Source: Phycomyces nitens (taxonomy: Eukaryota > Mucoromycota > Mucoromycetes > Mucorales > Phycomycetaceae). Taken from it: DNA of 64,000 nucleotides. Position 1 is the first letter of the stretch; each line of letters begins with the position of its first letter. A model generated the notes under the pieces. It was not told the DNA's origin. It did no database searches and worked only from the letters and a program-made list of their open reading frames with translations. This document shows positions 22,757 to 33,896 of this stretch, one piece after another. A program made the position numbers and the translations under genes. The stretch spans positions 372,001-436,000 of the forward strand of contig JAHRBC010000001.1 of NCBI GenBank assembly GCA_022702545.1, read 5' to 3'.

Positions 22757-23737
22757 ACGCACTCATTCCAATACATCCTGCCTGCATTGCTCCTCCAAAC
22801 TAATCATGGTCAGTTAAATGTGCCGGTGCCATCTTGCAAATTATTCTGATTCTCTCTTTCTATTTTATAGACCTCTTCCACTTTCATAGCCTATTATATG
22901 ATAACGTCATCAGTCCCAGTGTAAAAAAATATTTTCGTGTCAAACTTTTTTTCTCTAATGCTTCTTATTCTCCTATAGGCCGCCGCCATCAATCACCCTA
23001 TACCCCATCTGCGTCTTCTATCATCTACAACTGTCATCATAATGGTAATGCTGTCTTTTAGCTTTTATACTTTTTTATATATTTATTCTGACTATCTCTT
23101 TTGATCTTATAGACCTCCTCTACTGGCATGGTCTATTATATGGTATCGTCATTGGTGCTATGGTAAAAAAATCTTTTTGTGTCAAAAAATAATAATTTTC
23201 TTTTCTAACGTTTCTTATTCTACAATAGGCCGCCGCCATCACTGTCTACCTCATCTGCCTCCCTCATCATCTACGACTGGTTATCATAATGGTAATGCCG
23301 TTTCTTGGTCTTTGTGCTTTTCAAAATATTATTCTGGCTATTTACTAATAATTTTTTATACTCTTAATAAGAAGCTATTGTTGGCCGCCATATACCATCC
23401 CTCTACTATAATCGCCAACTCTGCTTCTGGTATGTAAATTAATTATTTTATCACTCAATTCACCTGTAATAATTTATTTTACCCCATCTCTAGTCAACCT
23501 AATCATACAAGATGCCATGCCGCACAACTCAGCCCCTCTTTGTCCATTCTTGTCCATCCCTTACAATGTAAGTATAATATACCTCGCATCTTGAATAGCA
23601 CCCGCACTTTTGAATATATGTCACTAATATAACTTTTATTATATCAGAACACTACCGCAACCACCCAAATCGCCGTCGGACCTTATTTTCAGGTATTGTT
23701 CAGTAGAGAAGCACCCGATCCAAGTAGTATCAAGTAG
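22757..23737 (+). CDS. Third gene of element B: small-exon membrane-like protein
   Basis: Eight exons: 22757-22808, 22871-22918, 22979-23044, 23113-23162, 23229-23291, 23372-23429, 23494-23567 and 23648-23737. Each is flanked by good splice signals (donors such as GTCAGT, GTAATG, GTATGT, GTAAGT; acceptors mostly TATAG or CTAG). The joined frame is exactly 501 nt, open throughout, and stops at TAG. The first codon is ACG; the aligned E copy has ATG there, so the start is either lost, non-AUG or elsewhere. The second exon needs donor GTGTAA (two bases before the GTAAAA one) to hold frame. The middle exons encode hydrophobic segments (GLLYGIVIGAM, AAAITVYLICL), likely membrane-spanning. The C-terminus (QIAVGPYFQVLF) is conserved in E. 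Function unknown; no family recognised. Confidence 0.62.
22871..23291 (+). repeat. Duplicated two-exon module in the third gene of B
   Basis: The exon-intron-exon-intron unit starting at 22871 is repeated at 23113, 242 bp later. In both copies a roughly 50-nt exon (CTATTATATG core) is followed by an intron GTAAAAAAAT and a 63-66-nt exon starting GCCGCCGCCATCA and ending ATCATAATG, then an intron GTAATGC. The same module occurs four times in E. Confidence 0.82.
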
Positions 23738-24264
23738 GCCGGTAGAAGCGGCAAGGATAGACAGTAATAGTATTAGAACTCGTGTATAGAACCATTCTAT
23801 TCTTTCCAATAAACACAAATATAAACCATAAACAACCTAATAAGTACGGGATATAAAATAATGGGGGAGCATTCAATGCTTGATTACACAGTAATAGCCT
23901 TCAAATATTGGTTAAAAATTAAGAAAGCCTTCAATCCACCTGAGTATAATCGGATTTTAATCATGTCAAGAGGTTCTTTTGCTTTCAACTTTCCTCTTAT
24001 ATAAAGAGTGTACAACAACGAAACTTGGTTTCAAATAGACTTTTATTCTGTACATCAGGTCAAATTAATGACCCGCTCATACTAACAACCCCCACTTGGT
24101 CAGCCCATGAAGTAAATACTCATGCAGAAACCAGGTCATAACTCATTGTGTAAAACTTGGCTTTGGCACATACAGAAACCCATACAGCGTATCTAATAAA
24201 TCTTAATTTTACCCCTTAGTAACCGCACTTTTACACATGAGTATTCAGACCCATTTTTCCAGTG
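23738..24264 (+). other. 3' end of third gene and right subterminal region of B
   Basis: AATAAACA near 23808 is a likely poly(A) signal for the third gene; the same sequence follows the gene in E. The rest, up to the terminal repeat at 24264, shows no reading frame of note. Confidence 0.4.
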
Positions 24265-24818
24265 CTACTACCGTCATTTTGTCCATGACTGTGCCGCCAT
24301 TGCCCAACCTCTCACCCGTCTCCTCAAAAAGGACACAGTCTTTGACTGGGGTGATGAGCAGGAGTTGGCGTTTGCCACACTCAAGGAGTACCTCACCTCT
24401 CCTCCCATTCTTGCCTTTCCGGACCGTACCATGGTTCAGATCTTGACGACTGACGCGTCAACCCGTGGTCTTGGTGCCGTTCTCTCCCAAGCTTCCGTGT
24501 CCGACTTGCAACAGGAGTCGGTGATAGCTTATGGTTCCCATGCTCTTTGTGGTCCCGAGAGGAACTATGCGGCTACCCATCTGGAGGCCCTAGCTCTCAT
24601 CTGGGGGATCACCCGTTTCCGCCATTATTTGGCAGGGAGACATTTCATTCTGCGAACTGACCACGCCGCCCTGGTCTACATTGTCAACAACAAGCCTTCG
24701 CCAAAGCTTTAAAGGTGGGCAGCAGCCCTCATGGAGTATGACTTCACCATCCAACACACTCCTGGTTGTGATAATCCGGCCGATGCTCTCTTGCGCCTTT
24801 TGGCGCCAACTCTTTAAA
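24265..24818 (+). pseudogene. Pol of gypsy element L, second part (RNase H)
   Basis: This continues the frame cut at 11415 by B. It begins YYRHFVHD and runs through the thumb and tether (LTRLLKKD, WGDEQELAF) into an RNase H with TTDASTRGLGAVLSQ, ERNYAATHLEALALIWG and LRTDHAALVYI. A TAA at 24710-24712 breaks the frame just before RWAAALMEYDFTIQH, after which the same frame continues to 24818. It is the reverse transcriptase's RNase H domain, which degrades the RNA strand during replication. Confidence 0.9.
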
Positions 24819-25357
24819 AAAGAGAACATCGTTCCCCTATCTTATCTTTGGCATCCTTTTCTTTCTGCTTGGCGGCATCTTTTCCTTTTCCTTTTCCTTT
24901 TCCTTTCTTTTTCTTACCAACTCTTTATTCTTCCCCATCTTATTTTTACTCTTATCCTCTATTTTTCTTTCCCTTATTTTTATCTATATCTCCTATCTGT
25001 ATCCTCAATCAAAAAAGTAATCTAAAAAAGCAAAAACATTATTAAAATCATTATTTAAAACAAGCAACATCAAAAACAAAAAATAATTGTCTATCCTCAA
25101 AAAACATTTTACCCTTTCAAATCAATACTCTTTATTTTTATTTTACTTTCCTCAAAAACCCCTTTCTGTTCCCATTGCTGTATATTCAACTAGTTTGAAT
25201 AAGTTTCTTTTGCTGTTTCGTTGCTGAACAATTCAATTGTTTGAATAAACCTCCCTTTGCTGTAAAAATTCGTTTATCAAATAAGTTCCTTGTTGTCCCT
25301 ATCTTGAGTCGTCCTTTCTACTATATACTCAACCCTCTCTATCTGCTGTTCTTCAAA
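24819..25357 (+). other. Pyrimidine-rich spacer between RNase H and integrase of L
   Basis: About 540 bp without a coding frame, very rich in C and T, including a TTTTCC tandem run near 24877-24904. It separates the RNase H part from an ATG-started integrase frame. It may be a leader for a separate integrase message, an intron or decay. Confidence 0.45.
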
Positions 25358-25679
25358 ATGGACTATCCATTATATCTGTCCATCTATTACTATCTCACTC
25401 GCAATGGCGAGTACCCACAAGACTGTACTCCTAGCATCAAGCGCAAGATCAGAAACCAAGCTAGGCAGTACGATCCACATGGGGGGAAACTCTTCAAGAA
25501 AAATCCCGTTTCCCCAGTGGCACAAGAACTGTTACACGGGGCCAATGTTGAGACAGTTATCCGTCAAGTCCATGAGGAGGGACACTATGGTGTTAACAAC
25601 ACTTGGTCCCAACTCCGTCTCCAATACACTGGTCCTCGCCTCTTCAAATGGACTCGTTGTGTTGTCCAAAGTTGTCTCA
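25358..25679 (+). pseudogene. Integrase N-terminus of gypsy element L, truncated
   Basis: The frame starts at an ATG (YPLYLSIYYYLTRNGEYP) and leads into the HHCC zinc-binding region of a gypsy integrase: KLFKK, VIRQVHEEGHYGVNNTW and CVVQSCLT. At 25680 element D begins and cuts the protein within the second zinc cysteine pair. The catalytic core of this integrase is not found on the far side of D, where element J lies instead. Confidence 0.85.
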
Positions 25680-26044
25680 CACTGCAAAAAGCATACAGTT
25701 TCATAGGGTAGAAAGAGTGGGAATATTATGTTTAAATCATTGATTTCTATATGGTTTTACTCTAATTACCATCATGATACCTAGCTTAATAATAACGGGT
25801 AGAAAGAAGCTTGAGATCATAAAGAAACCCTTTACCTTTCACACCACAATAGAGTTCTTTAGTCTGTCATATACAATCCATAATATGTACTCTGTGTAAA
25901 CACTTGTACTCCAAGCTTATGTGGTCAGTAAAATCCATTTTGAGTTTCATTTGTTATAAAAAAGATTAAGAATTGGGTACCACCTCAGCACATACACTTT
26001 CTCCATTTCATAATATTATTTATTAATTAATTTATAATTGACAA

Positions 26045-26125
26045 TGAAGAGTAAGTGTAGTTTACGGTACACGATTATGGAGAAAGTGTAGTTCATGATA
26101 CACAATTATGGGGAAAGTGTAGATT
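26045..26125 (+). repeat. Subterminal repeats of element D
   Basis: The same three-unit array as in C, with AGTGTAG and ATTATGG[A/G]GAAAGTGTAG in tandem about 370 bp from the left end. Confidence 0.55.
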
Positions 26126-26184
26126 TTAAAGAAGCGTTTTGGCTGAATAATCATTTTGTTTTTATTTGTTTCATAAAAAATATT

Positions 26185-26845
26185 CTCTAGGTGGGGGCTA
26201 TAATCATACGATTGATTTCTTTACTAGAGCTACTGTATCTATTTGTATTTGTAAATAAATACTCATGGCCAGATCTTGGGCAAAACGAAGTATACTCAGG
26301 GAGTTGTCCAGTGCTATATTTTATACTCTAGAATAAAGAGTCCATTAGAATATAGTCATCAAAATGTAAAATATATATATTGCGGTACTTACAGGTATCA
26401 TAACAAACATTTTATACTCTTTGGTCCTGTTTTGAAGTACCACAGTTAGTATAATGTATGCTGAAAGTATAAGAGAGTTGTTTTAAAATAACTTACTTTA
26501 TATCATCGGCCACAACACGGCAGTATAAATAAGAGATGAGCCAAAAGAATCTATAACAGATATTTAGTAACTGTAAAACAAAAAATAATATTTTATATAT
26601 ATTTACCATAATATTTTTCAAGAGCCAAGACCAGAGTAAGTAAAGATAATAGGAAAGCAGAGTATAGAAAGATGGTGAGTACTTGTACTAGGCATAATGA
26701 TATCTTACGTTTGCATGTCTTGTTTGGTCTTTCAAGTAGAAACAAAGGGAGAATATACCCTCTATAATCAAGTCCCATAGTCAGTAAAAATAAAAAAATA
26801 TTAAAAAAAACTTACCGTGTATTGAGTATCAAAAATAATAAGAGA
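26185..26845 (-). CDS. Third gene of element D (small membrane-like protein, spliced; exons unresolved)
   Basis: Counterpart of the gene at 11960-12620 in C. The frame 26778-26593 differs from C by one residue, and the splice-like signals are kept (GTAAGTTTTTT, GTAAATAT, TGTTATAG, GTAAGTTA, GTAAGTAC). The upstream donor context differs (ACACGGTAAGT here, TCACAGTAAGT in C), and only this one extends a donor consensus fully. A hydrophobic segment and a short basic stretch are the only recognisable properties. Exon joins and start are not settled. Confidence 0.45.
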
Positions 26846-27146
26846 GGAAAAGAAGGAGAAAAAGGAAAAAAAAAGACTCTGGCCAAGATGTCTGGATTGT
26901 AAAATAAAATATGATTGGTAAATCAAAAAAAAATCCAAAAGAAGATGCCAATTTGTGTATCTAATGTTTATACTTCTCTGAGTTCAAAAGACGTTTTGAT
27001 CTTATTAAAGAAGTAGAAAAATTCTCTTAAATATCATCTCAAACGAACCAAACCAACCTCTCTTACTTGCTCTTTTTACTTGTATGTATATATACATATA
27101 CCAGCATATTTATTTATATTAATTGATATTGATTTATTTGTAGAAA

Positions 27147-28384
27147 ATGTACAACTTTGACCCCTCCCGAATTTCAGTGAACAATCCCATGTTTGCTGCT
27201 ATTACCCGTAGTGCAATGGCCAACAATAGTAGCATGCAAGCACCTCTAATTGCTGCTACTAGCCCAGTACCAGAAGTTGTTCATAACTTTCAAGGACTAG
27301 AAGATCCTGTTCTCACCTTGTTGCGTTCAACCAATGCAAATATCAATAGTCTTGCTGATCAAATAAAAATGATTACGACTATTGTTGGGGACTCCAAAGG
27401 TTTAATCACCCGTTTGGAGCAAACAGTAAAGGAGATTGTTGATGCCCAGACAGTCATCAGCACCACTCCAGTCAGCCAAAACACGGCAGTAGAGATCCAG
27501 AGGATGCCAGATTTTCAATCCCTTTTGGAGGAGAATCATGTTCCTGGAAAAAGACATCGTCAGATATCTGTAAGTTTTGTTAGAAAACATAGTGATGGTA
27601 AATATATTAAATGCTTTATTCATAGAAAATGATCAATGGTTACTTGAAAAAGCCAGATTTTAAACACATTGATCCTTTAAAAGAAGCTGAAAATGATGCG
27701 AAACCAGGGTGGTGCCTGACCAGCTACTTTAAGGGTGGATACAACCATGGTTTGGCCATGGTATTGATTGCCAACCTGAGAAACCAGGAAGCTTCTGTTG
27801 GGGTCGCAACAAGCGATCTTGCCAGAATGGTTAAAAACCATTTCTGCAATCAGGTGTGTCAGTTTCGCAGATCTCCAGAGGCTGCGGATAAAAAACGATT
27901 AGCATCTAGAAGGCATCAGCGTGGTGTGGCAGTAAGTTTTGGGCAATCACTTTAATAAATATAGTTTAATTTAAATTGATGAAATAAATATCTAGCTTCT
28001 TCGACGTTGTTCTGGTGCATATGCCAAGTATAAAGAACGGATTGACTGAGAGATGGGAAAGTCTGACTGTGTCAAGGTGTTGCAAAAGGCCACAATGTCA
28101 GATGATGAGACTGATGGTGAAGATCAGCTCACAGCTTACCGACCAAGCTGGAGAAGTGATGAGGTAATATATATTTAAATATTATTCTTTATATTAAAAA
28201 TTAAATATACTTAATTATTATAATATAGCTCCAAAAGTTCCTGGACATGGTTAATGATTTTGCTTCCCAGTCTTTGAAGAAGAAAGCAGCCCAATTGTTG
28301 AAGCGTGTTGCAGCTGTGAAAGAAGCTGAACTGCCTGTTGATTTAGCAGTCCCACTCCCTCAATGGGCTGTAAAAAATAATTAA
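27147..28384 (+). pseudogene. Companion protein gene of element D, one stop
   Basis: Exons 27147-27569, 27626-27931, 27996-28163 and 28229-28384, all phase 0; exon 2 is again 306 nt. The N-terminus is unlike that of A/B (MYNFDPSRISV) but is followed by the same kind of helical segment (NINSLADQIKMITTIV). Exon 3 keeps the motif AYRPSWRSDE and the end is PLPQWAVKNN. A TGA at 28047-28049 interrupts exon 3 (ERID-stop-EMGK) and is shared with C, so it predates their split or is read in some other way. Otherwise the gene is clean. Confidence 0.86.
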
Positions 28385-30604
28385 ATATATTCTATTTTGT
28401 TCTATTTTGCTCTATCTTATTTATCCGAGCCATATATTCCCAATATTTTTGATTATGTTGATAGTAAAAAAAATGGTATTATATATATATTTATGCGTAT
28501 ATTTTTCTAAGTAAAGGGACAATGAGCATCTTAATGTTTCCACTTTCTGTTATATGCTCTCCAATGGCAACTGACAACAGAATACGGTGTACTGGCAGAA
28601 TGTTTTGGTAATCGCCTCTGGTAAATGTCGTCTCACACAGCTCTACATCTTGTCCACTTCTTACATCTTGGCTTGCTGTCCGGTACCACTTAATGTATGC
28701 AAAAACATGCTGATCAAATTGGCCAGTTCTTGGATCAAAGATGGCATTTGCAAAAAGGTATTGAATTTGGCCAGTGAAGGCACTAATCCCACGGTCATTG
28801 TTCTCACCAAATAAGGCTTGTATATATGATCCGTGGTTGGCTCTACCATTGCAACTTTTATAAACCTGGCCAAGAAGATTGATGGAAGGAATCTTCTGGA
28901 TCATGTTGTTGATGAATGTCTCCCCAAAAACTGCATCTCGATATCCTCTTATTTGATCATCACCATATGACGTGCAGTAGAACTCAAGCAGGTGGGCATA
29001 CTCTTCTTCTTTCATTGGCATGTGGTTGCCAAGAGCAAGAGGAAAGGCAGACGGTGGCAGTGGTTCATTGCCTTTGACACCAAATATATTGCGTTCGGCA
29101 GAGTCAAGGAAGTTCTTCAGGTGGAATCCAGCAGGAGAGAAAGGAATGTATGGCGTAGTGGGGATGGTGACAGCAGGAGCAATATGGACAAGTTCAGAAA
29201 TCAAAGAAGTGTGCGATTCGTTTTCAACAAATGGCAAGATTCCACGGGCAAGATCAACTTTGAATATATCCTCAAGGTACTTTCTCATAAAGGTTCCCTC
29301 AAAGCCATCTTTCTTATTTGTGGAGTAGCTTTTCAAGATACCATTATATCGTTCAAAGCTGAATAACCAGTACCCATATACCGGCCCAAAGTTCAGGATC
29401 GTTTCTTGCAGATGAAGATGCAGATGAAGATGCAGATGCATATTAGGTGAGATGAATTCTGTGCCGTATATGTTCTGACATTGACGGCCAAACAACTCCA
29501 GACAGTAGTGGGCCTCAGCCAATTCATCTTTGGATATGCTCGGTCTTGCCAAGTATCTGCACCCATTCACAAAGCACATCCAGTTGTCCAGATTCTCGCG
29601 TGGTAAACAACCCAGCAAAAGAACAGGGGAGTACACCAGGCACCAAGATCTCCACTCATCGGCCTTCATGAAAGGAAAATCCTTTCCAATTTTCTTTCTT
29701 AGTGGCGTGAAGTCTGGGGGAAGGACCATGGTCTCAGCCGGTTGCTGCATTTCTGTCAAGTGTCTATTGGTAATCAGGCCAGCTGATCTCCACTTCTCCA
29801 TCATACGTTTCGCGGTTCCCAGAAAGAGGTTATGCATCGGGTCAATAATGGTGCACTCGACTACATTAAAGTACTCAAGATTATGGAGTTCCGACCAGCG
29901 GACACCATTCTCTCTTTCCATCCTCTTCTGTTCAGTATCACTTGACGCACTCTTCCAGGCAGCAGCATGTTGACGGTTTTCAATATCTGTTTGAGCCACC
30001 CACTCTGAGAAGACGAACCCAGAATAGTCCATTCCAGCATTTCCAGGAAGGCGAGAAAACCTGCGATTACACTTGTGGCAGGCGTTTGTACTGGCATGGG
30101 ATGTAAATCCACATGTTTTGCGAGCTGCAGGAATATCACAAGCAACCAAAAGAAGAGCTGCACAAACAAGAGCACCAGAAGGACAATGGAAGGTCGGCAT
30201 AATGATACCACCATACAATTTCTTGAGTTCGACAACAAGAGGGGCCAAATAGTGATTGATTTCACTTGTTCTTGCTTCTTTCGGACCTGGCATCAAACCA
30301 ACAAGTACTACGTTCTCCTTCTTGTACCTCTCCTCTCTTGGCAAATTATTGATTGAAAGGTACACTGGGAAAACGGTGGGCTATTCTACTGTGCACAGTT
30401 AACTGAGAACGTGGAGAAAGCTGAAGCAAATTTGCAACTCAACACGTTTTTTTGTGATCACCTTGAAAATATTGTTTTATTGTATTTAATTGGCTTGGAT
30501 ATAAAGAACAGGAGATAATATTTTTATACTCTTATAAAACCGTAGCAAATAAAGCATATGTAACACTTGTTTCCTTTTTGTTTAAACTTCAATACACAAA
30601 TACC

Positions 30605-33600
30605 ATGTCTTCTACTTCCAATGTCTACAATGAGAAGTGCTTTTGCCCTAGATGCAGTACAAGCAAGAATGGTTACAGTCTTGTCCAGAAACTGACTGCT
30701 CAACGTCATGCAAAGAGAGCAAGATTAGAGCGTCTTGAAAATTGCGAAAGGGGCAAGTTACTTTTGTAAACACTCTATGAATTGTATCATAATATATTTT
30801 ACTAGAAATCTCCTCTCAACGCAATATGATAGATGTTGATTTTGAACGTAAGGATTATTTATTGGCATAGCAATAGAAACTAAATAACTACTATATTCTA
30901 TATCTGGCTACCTTGTTCCATAAAGTCGGGTCCTCAGATGTACTTGGTGATCAGGAGAACTCGCCGTTTTTGGAAGCCGATCCTTTTGCCAATCATGGCG
31001 AAATTGGTGCTGACAATGAGGCTAATGCCGATGCCGATGCTGATGCCGATGCCGATGAGAATGAGATGGACGGTGGTGATGATGACGACGAGGGCGATTT
31101 GGAAGAGATCGAAGTTGAGGAGTTGGATGGTGAAGGTCAGTGTTAAATAGAGAAAAAGCCTAAAAAATTGGGTGTTAATATTTTCCATTTTAAAATAGAT
31201 CCTTTTGCCTCCCCCAAATGCCTGAAAACCCAGTGCACAGGTTCATCGCCATTTCTGTTGTCCTGTTTGCATCCCGTTATGTGGTTGACAAGGGCGCCGT
31301 TGTCTTGATCGAGTTTGTCAACAAGCTCTTGACAATCTATGATCAAGATTTCCAACTGCCCACAAGCCTGCTTGGTCTGCAGCGCATGACAGGATTTTCA
31401 GCCATGTCCCAAGGAATAAGGAAATCTGTTGTGTGCCAGGATTGTCACAAGGTGTACGAGGAAGCTGGGTCTGTTCCCCTTTGGTGCGATTTCCAGAAGC
31501 CAGGAGCACGTTCCTCTTGCGATTCCCAGTTGATGAAGGTGTCATCATCAGGTGCTTTGGTAGCCAGACGCCAATACAACTACCATTCTGTCAAGCAGGT
31601 GTTGAGAGTGTTTTTCCTCCACCCAGATTTCGAAGCAAGAATCCGCCATTGGAACAAGGAGCTGAAGGTCGAAGACACGATGTGCGATGTGTACGACGGC
31701 GCCATGTGGAAGGAGCTCAAGGACTCGAATGGTGTTTCTTTCGTCCAAGACCCACGTTCTCTCATGCTGACATTGAACGTTGACTGGTTCCAGCTGTTCG
31801 ATGGGGTGACCTATTCCTGTGGTGCGATCTACTTGGCCGTCAACAATCTTCCTAGGGCTGAGCGATTCAAGGCAGAGAACATCATTCTTGTTGGACTTAT
31901 GCCTGGGCCCAAGGAACCAAAATCTGACGAGATCAACCACTATCTCAAGCCGTTGGTGGATGATTTGGAAGCGCTGTACGTTGGTGTGAAGATGCGAACT
32001 GCCGAGTGTTCATCAGGTGTTACCGTCCGTGCTGCGTTGTTTATGGTGGCGTGTGACATTCCAGCTGCCAGAAAGACGAGTGGGTTTACTTCCCACAACA
32101 GCACCCATGCATGCTTCAAGTGTAGTCGTGGTTTCTCTTGTTTGGACGGAACAAACAGCATTGACTTTCGTGGCTTCGACTCTGCACAGTGGTCCCTTCG
32201 CAGTGGTGTCGAAAATCGGTTGCATGCTGAGGTGTGGAAGAGTGCCAGTACGCCCTCAGAAAGGCATCAGCTGGAAATCGAAAATGGCGTTCGATGGTCC
32301 CAGTTGCATCGCCTTGGATACTTTGACGTTGTTCACTGCACGATCATTGATCCCATGCACAATCTCTTCTTGGGTACGGCCAAGCGAATGGTCGAGAGGT
32401 GGATTGACGATGGCCTGATCACAGACCGTGATCTTGCTGCCATGCAAAAGACTGCCGAGTCTATGGTTCTGCCGGCCGATTATGCTGTCCTCAAAGGCAA
32501 GATCGGAAAAGGCTTTTCCTACATGAAAGCAGACGAGTGGAAGTCCTGGGTCCTCGTATACTTTCCAGTCCTGTTGAAAGGTGTGCTCCCTCCTGACAAC
32601 TTCAACAACTGGATCAGCTTCGTTGATGCCTGCTGCCTTTTGGTCAAGCCAGCAATCTCGTTTTCCGAGGCAACCGATGCCCACGATTTCCTGGAAACGT
32701 TCAGTCGAAGATGTCAGTCCCTATATCCTGCGAATCTTCTCACTTGTAACATGCACCTACACCTTCATCTTCATACCATTATTCGTGATTTTGGACCAGT
32801 GTACGGTTATTGGCTGTTTTCATTTGAGAGATACAATGGATTGTTAAAAAACATCAAGACCAACAGACGAGACGGCTTTGAGTCCACCTACATGAAGAAC
32901 TTTATTAATGATGCATACAAGGGCGATTATGTATCTTCTGTTCTTCAATGTCCCAGTCAAACCCCCTTCCGCCCCTTTATGTCCAAGCTTACCTCCTCCT
33001 CCTATGCCCCATCCTATGCCCCATCCCATGCCTCCTCCCATGCCTCCTCCCATGCCTCCTCCTATGCCCCCTCCTATGCCATGTCTCAAGGCCCTTTCCA
33101 GTTGAGAGCATTTATGCAAGCCTCTATGAATCCACTCTCTATCAAAGGCAACGAACCTCTCCCTCCTTCTGCGTTGCCACTCTCTATGAAACCGTATGAA
33201 TCAATGAACGACCTTGAATATCCCTATCTCTTGGAACACTATAAGCTCGTATATGCAAAGCCAGATTTAGTGGATTACCGACATGCCTCATCTTCGCCGT
33301 ATTTTGTTGACAACTAAATATGCAAGATCGCGTCTATCAATCTCCTTGGCCAGTCATACAAAGGCAAGAAGGGTACTGTTGGTCATGGTTCTTATGTTCA
33401 AGCTCTGTTCTCTGGAAATGATGACGAAAATCCGACTGCGTACACAGGCGAGATTCAATATATGTTTGTCCATTCCCAGTCTATGCCCCCTATGTCTCAT
33501 GGCCGACTAAATTGTCATCACAATAAGCAACATGTTTTCGCGTACGTTCGCTGGTTTGTCTTTGATTCCGAGCGTACAAGAGAACATGAAAGTGTTGACA

Positions 33601-33749
33601 TTTGTAGGCCACAATTTTCTCCAGCCAACTACCACAGTATTGTGCCTGTACATCGCATTCTGTTAGAAGTAGCACTGGCTGAACATATGACCCAAAATAA
33701 TGTAAAGAAGATACTGGTTATCCCTTTACCTAAAAAAATATATGCTTAA
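30605..33749 (+). pseudogene. Tnp2-like transposase of element E, broken
   Basis: Exons 30605-30752, 30806-30847, 30926-31135 and 31199-33749. Exon 1 (CFCPRC and QRHAKRAR) ends in a GC donor, GCAAGT, instead of GT. The main exon has NVDWFQLFDG (P to L compared with the usual QPF), CDIPAARKTSGF, ACFKC, DPMHNLFLGTAKRM and YGYWLFSFERYN. A tandem SSYAPSYA/SSHA repeat lies at 32995-33085. Lesions: one base is missing at about 31210-31217 relative to B, which shifts exon 4, and a TAA at 33315-33317 follows YFVDN, after which the same frame continues to KKIYA. Confidence 0.9.
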
Positions 33750-33896
33750 GTTTTAATAAAATATGTCTTTACTCATTTTTAAACAAGATTGCATACCAGA
33801 ATAAAATAAACAAGTATAGGATTTGAATGAGTCTTTAGGATTGAGTGCATGAGAGGAGCAAAGATGAGGTTTTTTTTTATTTTTTTTTAAATTTTT

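Larger units (their letters stand above)
11416..24264 (+). mobile_element. CACTA element B (complete, with nested element C)
   Basis: The left end CACTGGAAAAATGGG begins at 11416 and its exact inverse ends at 24264; the terminal repeat matches over about 30 bp. The target duplication is CTA (11413-11415 and 24265-24267), and removing the element restores the gypsy frame MAGY-YRHF. Element C sits 39 bp inside the left end. Without C and its AAA duplication the element is about 6.5 kb and holds a transposase (18007-21087, plus), a convergent companion (22334-21220, minus) and a divergent small-exon gene (22757-23737, plus). This is the best preserved copy in the window. Confidence 0.95.

Noticed and set aside
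22582..23061. Continuous frames across the B third gene
   Set aside because: They run through well-formed introns (GTCAGT...TATAG, GTAAAA...TATAG); the spliced model fits better and ends in a conserved tail.
22871..23291. Reading the regular repeats in B and E as a CRISPR array or plain satellite
   Set aside because: Units are about 230 bp, contain well-formed fungal splice sites, and the segments between them are also repeats; this is not a CRISPR layout, and the genome is eukaryotic.
30934..31188. Minus-strand isoleucine-rich frame in E
   Set aside because: Antisense of the acidic exon of the transposase; the same shadow appears opposite the acidic exons of A, B and G.
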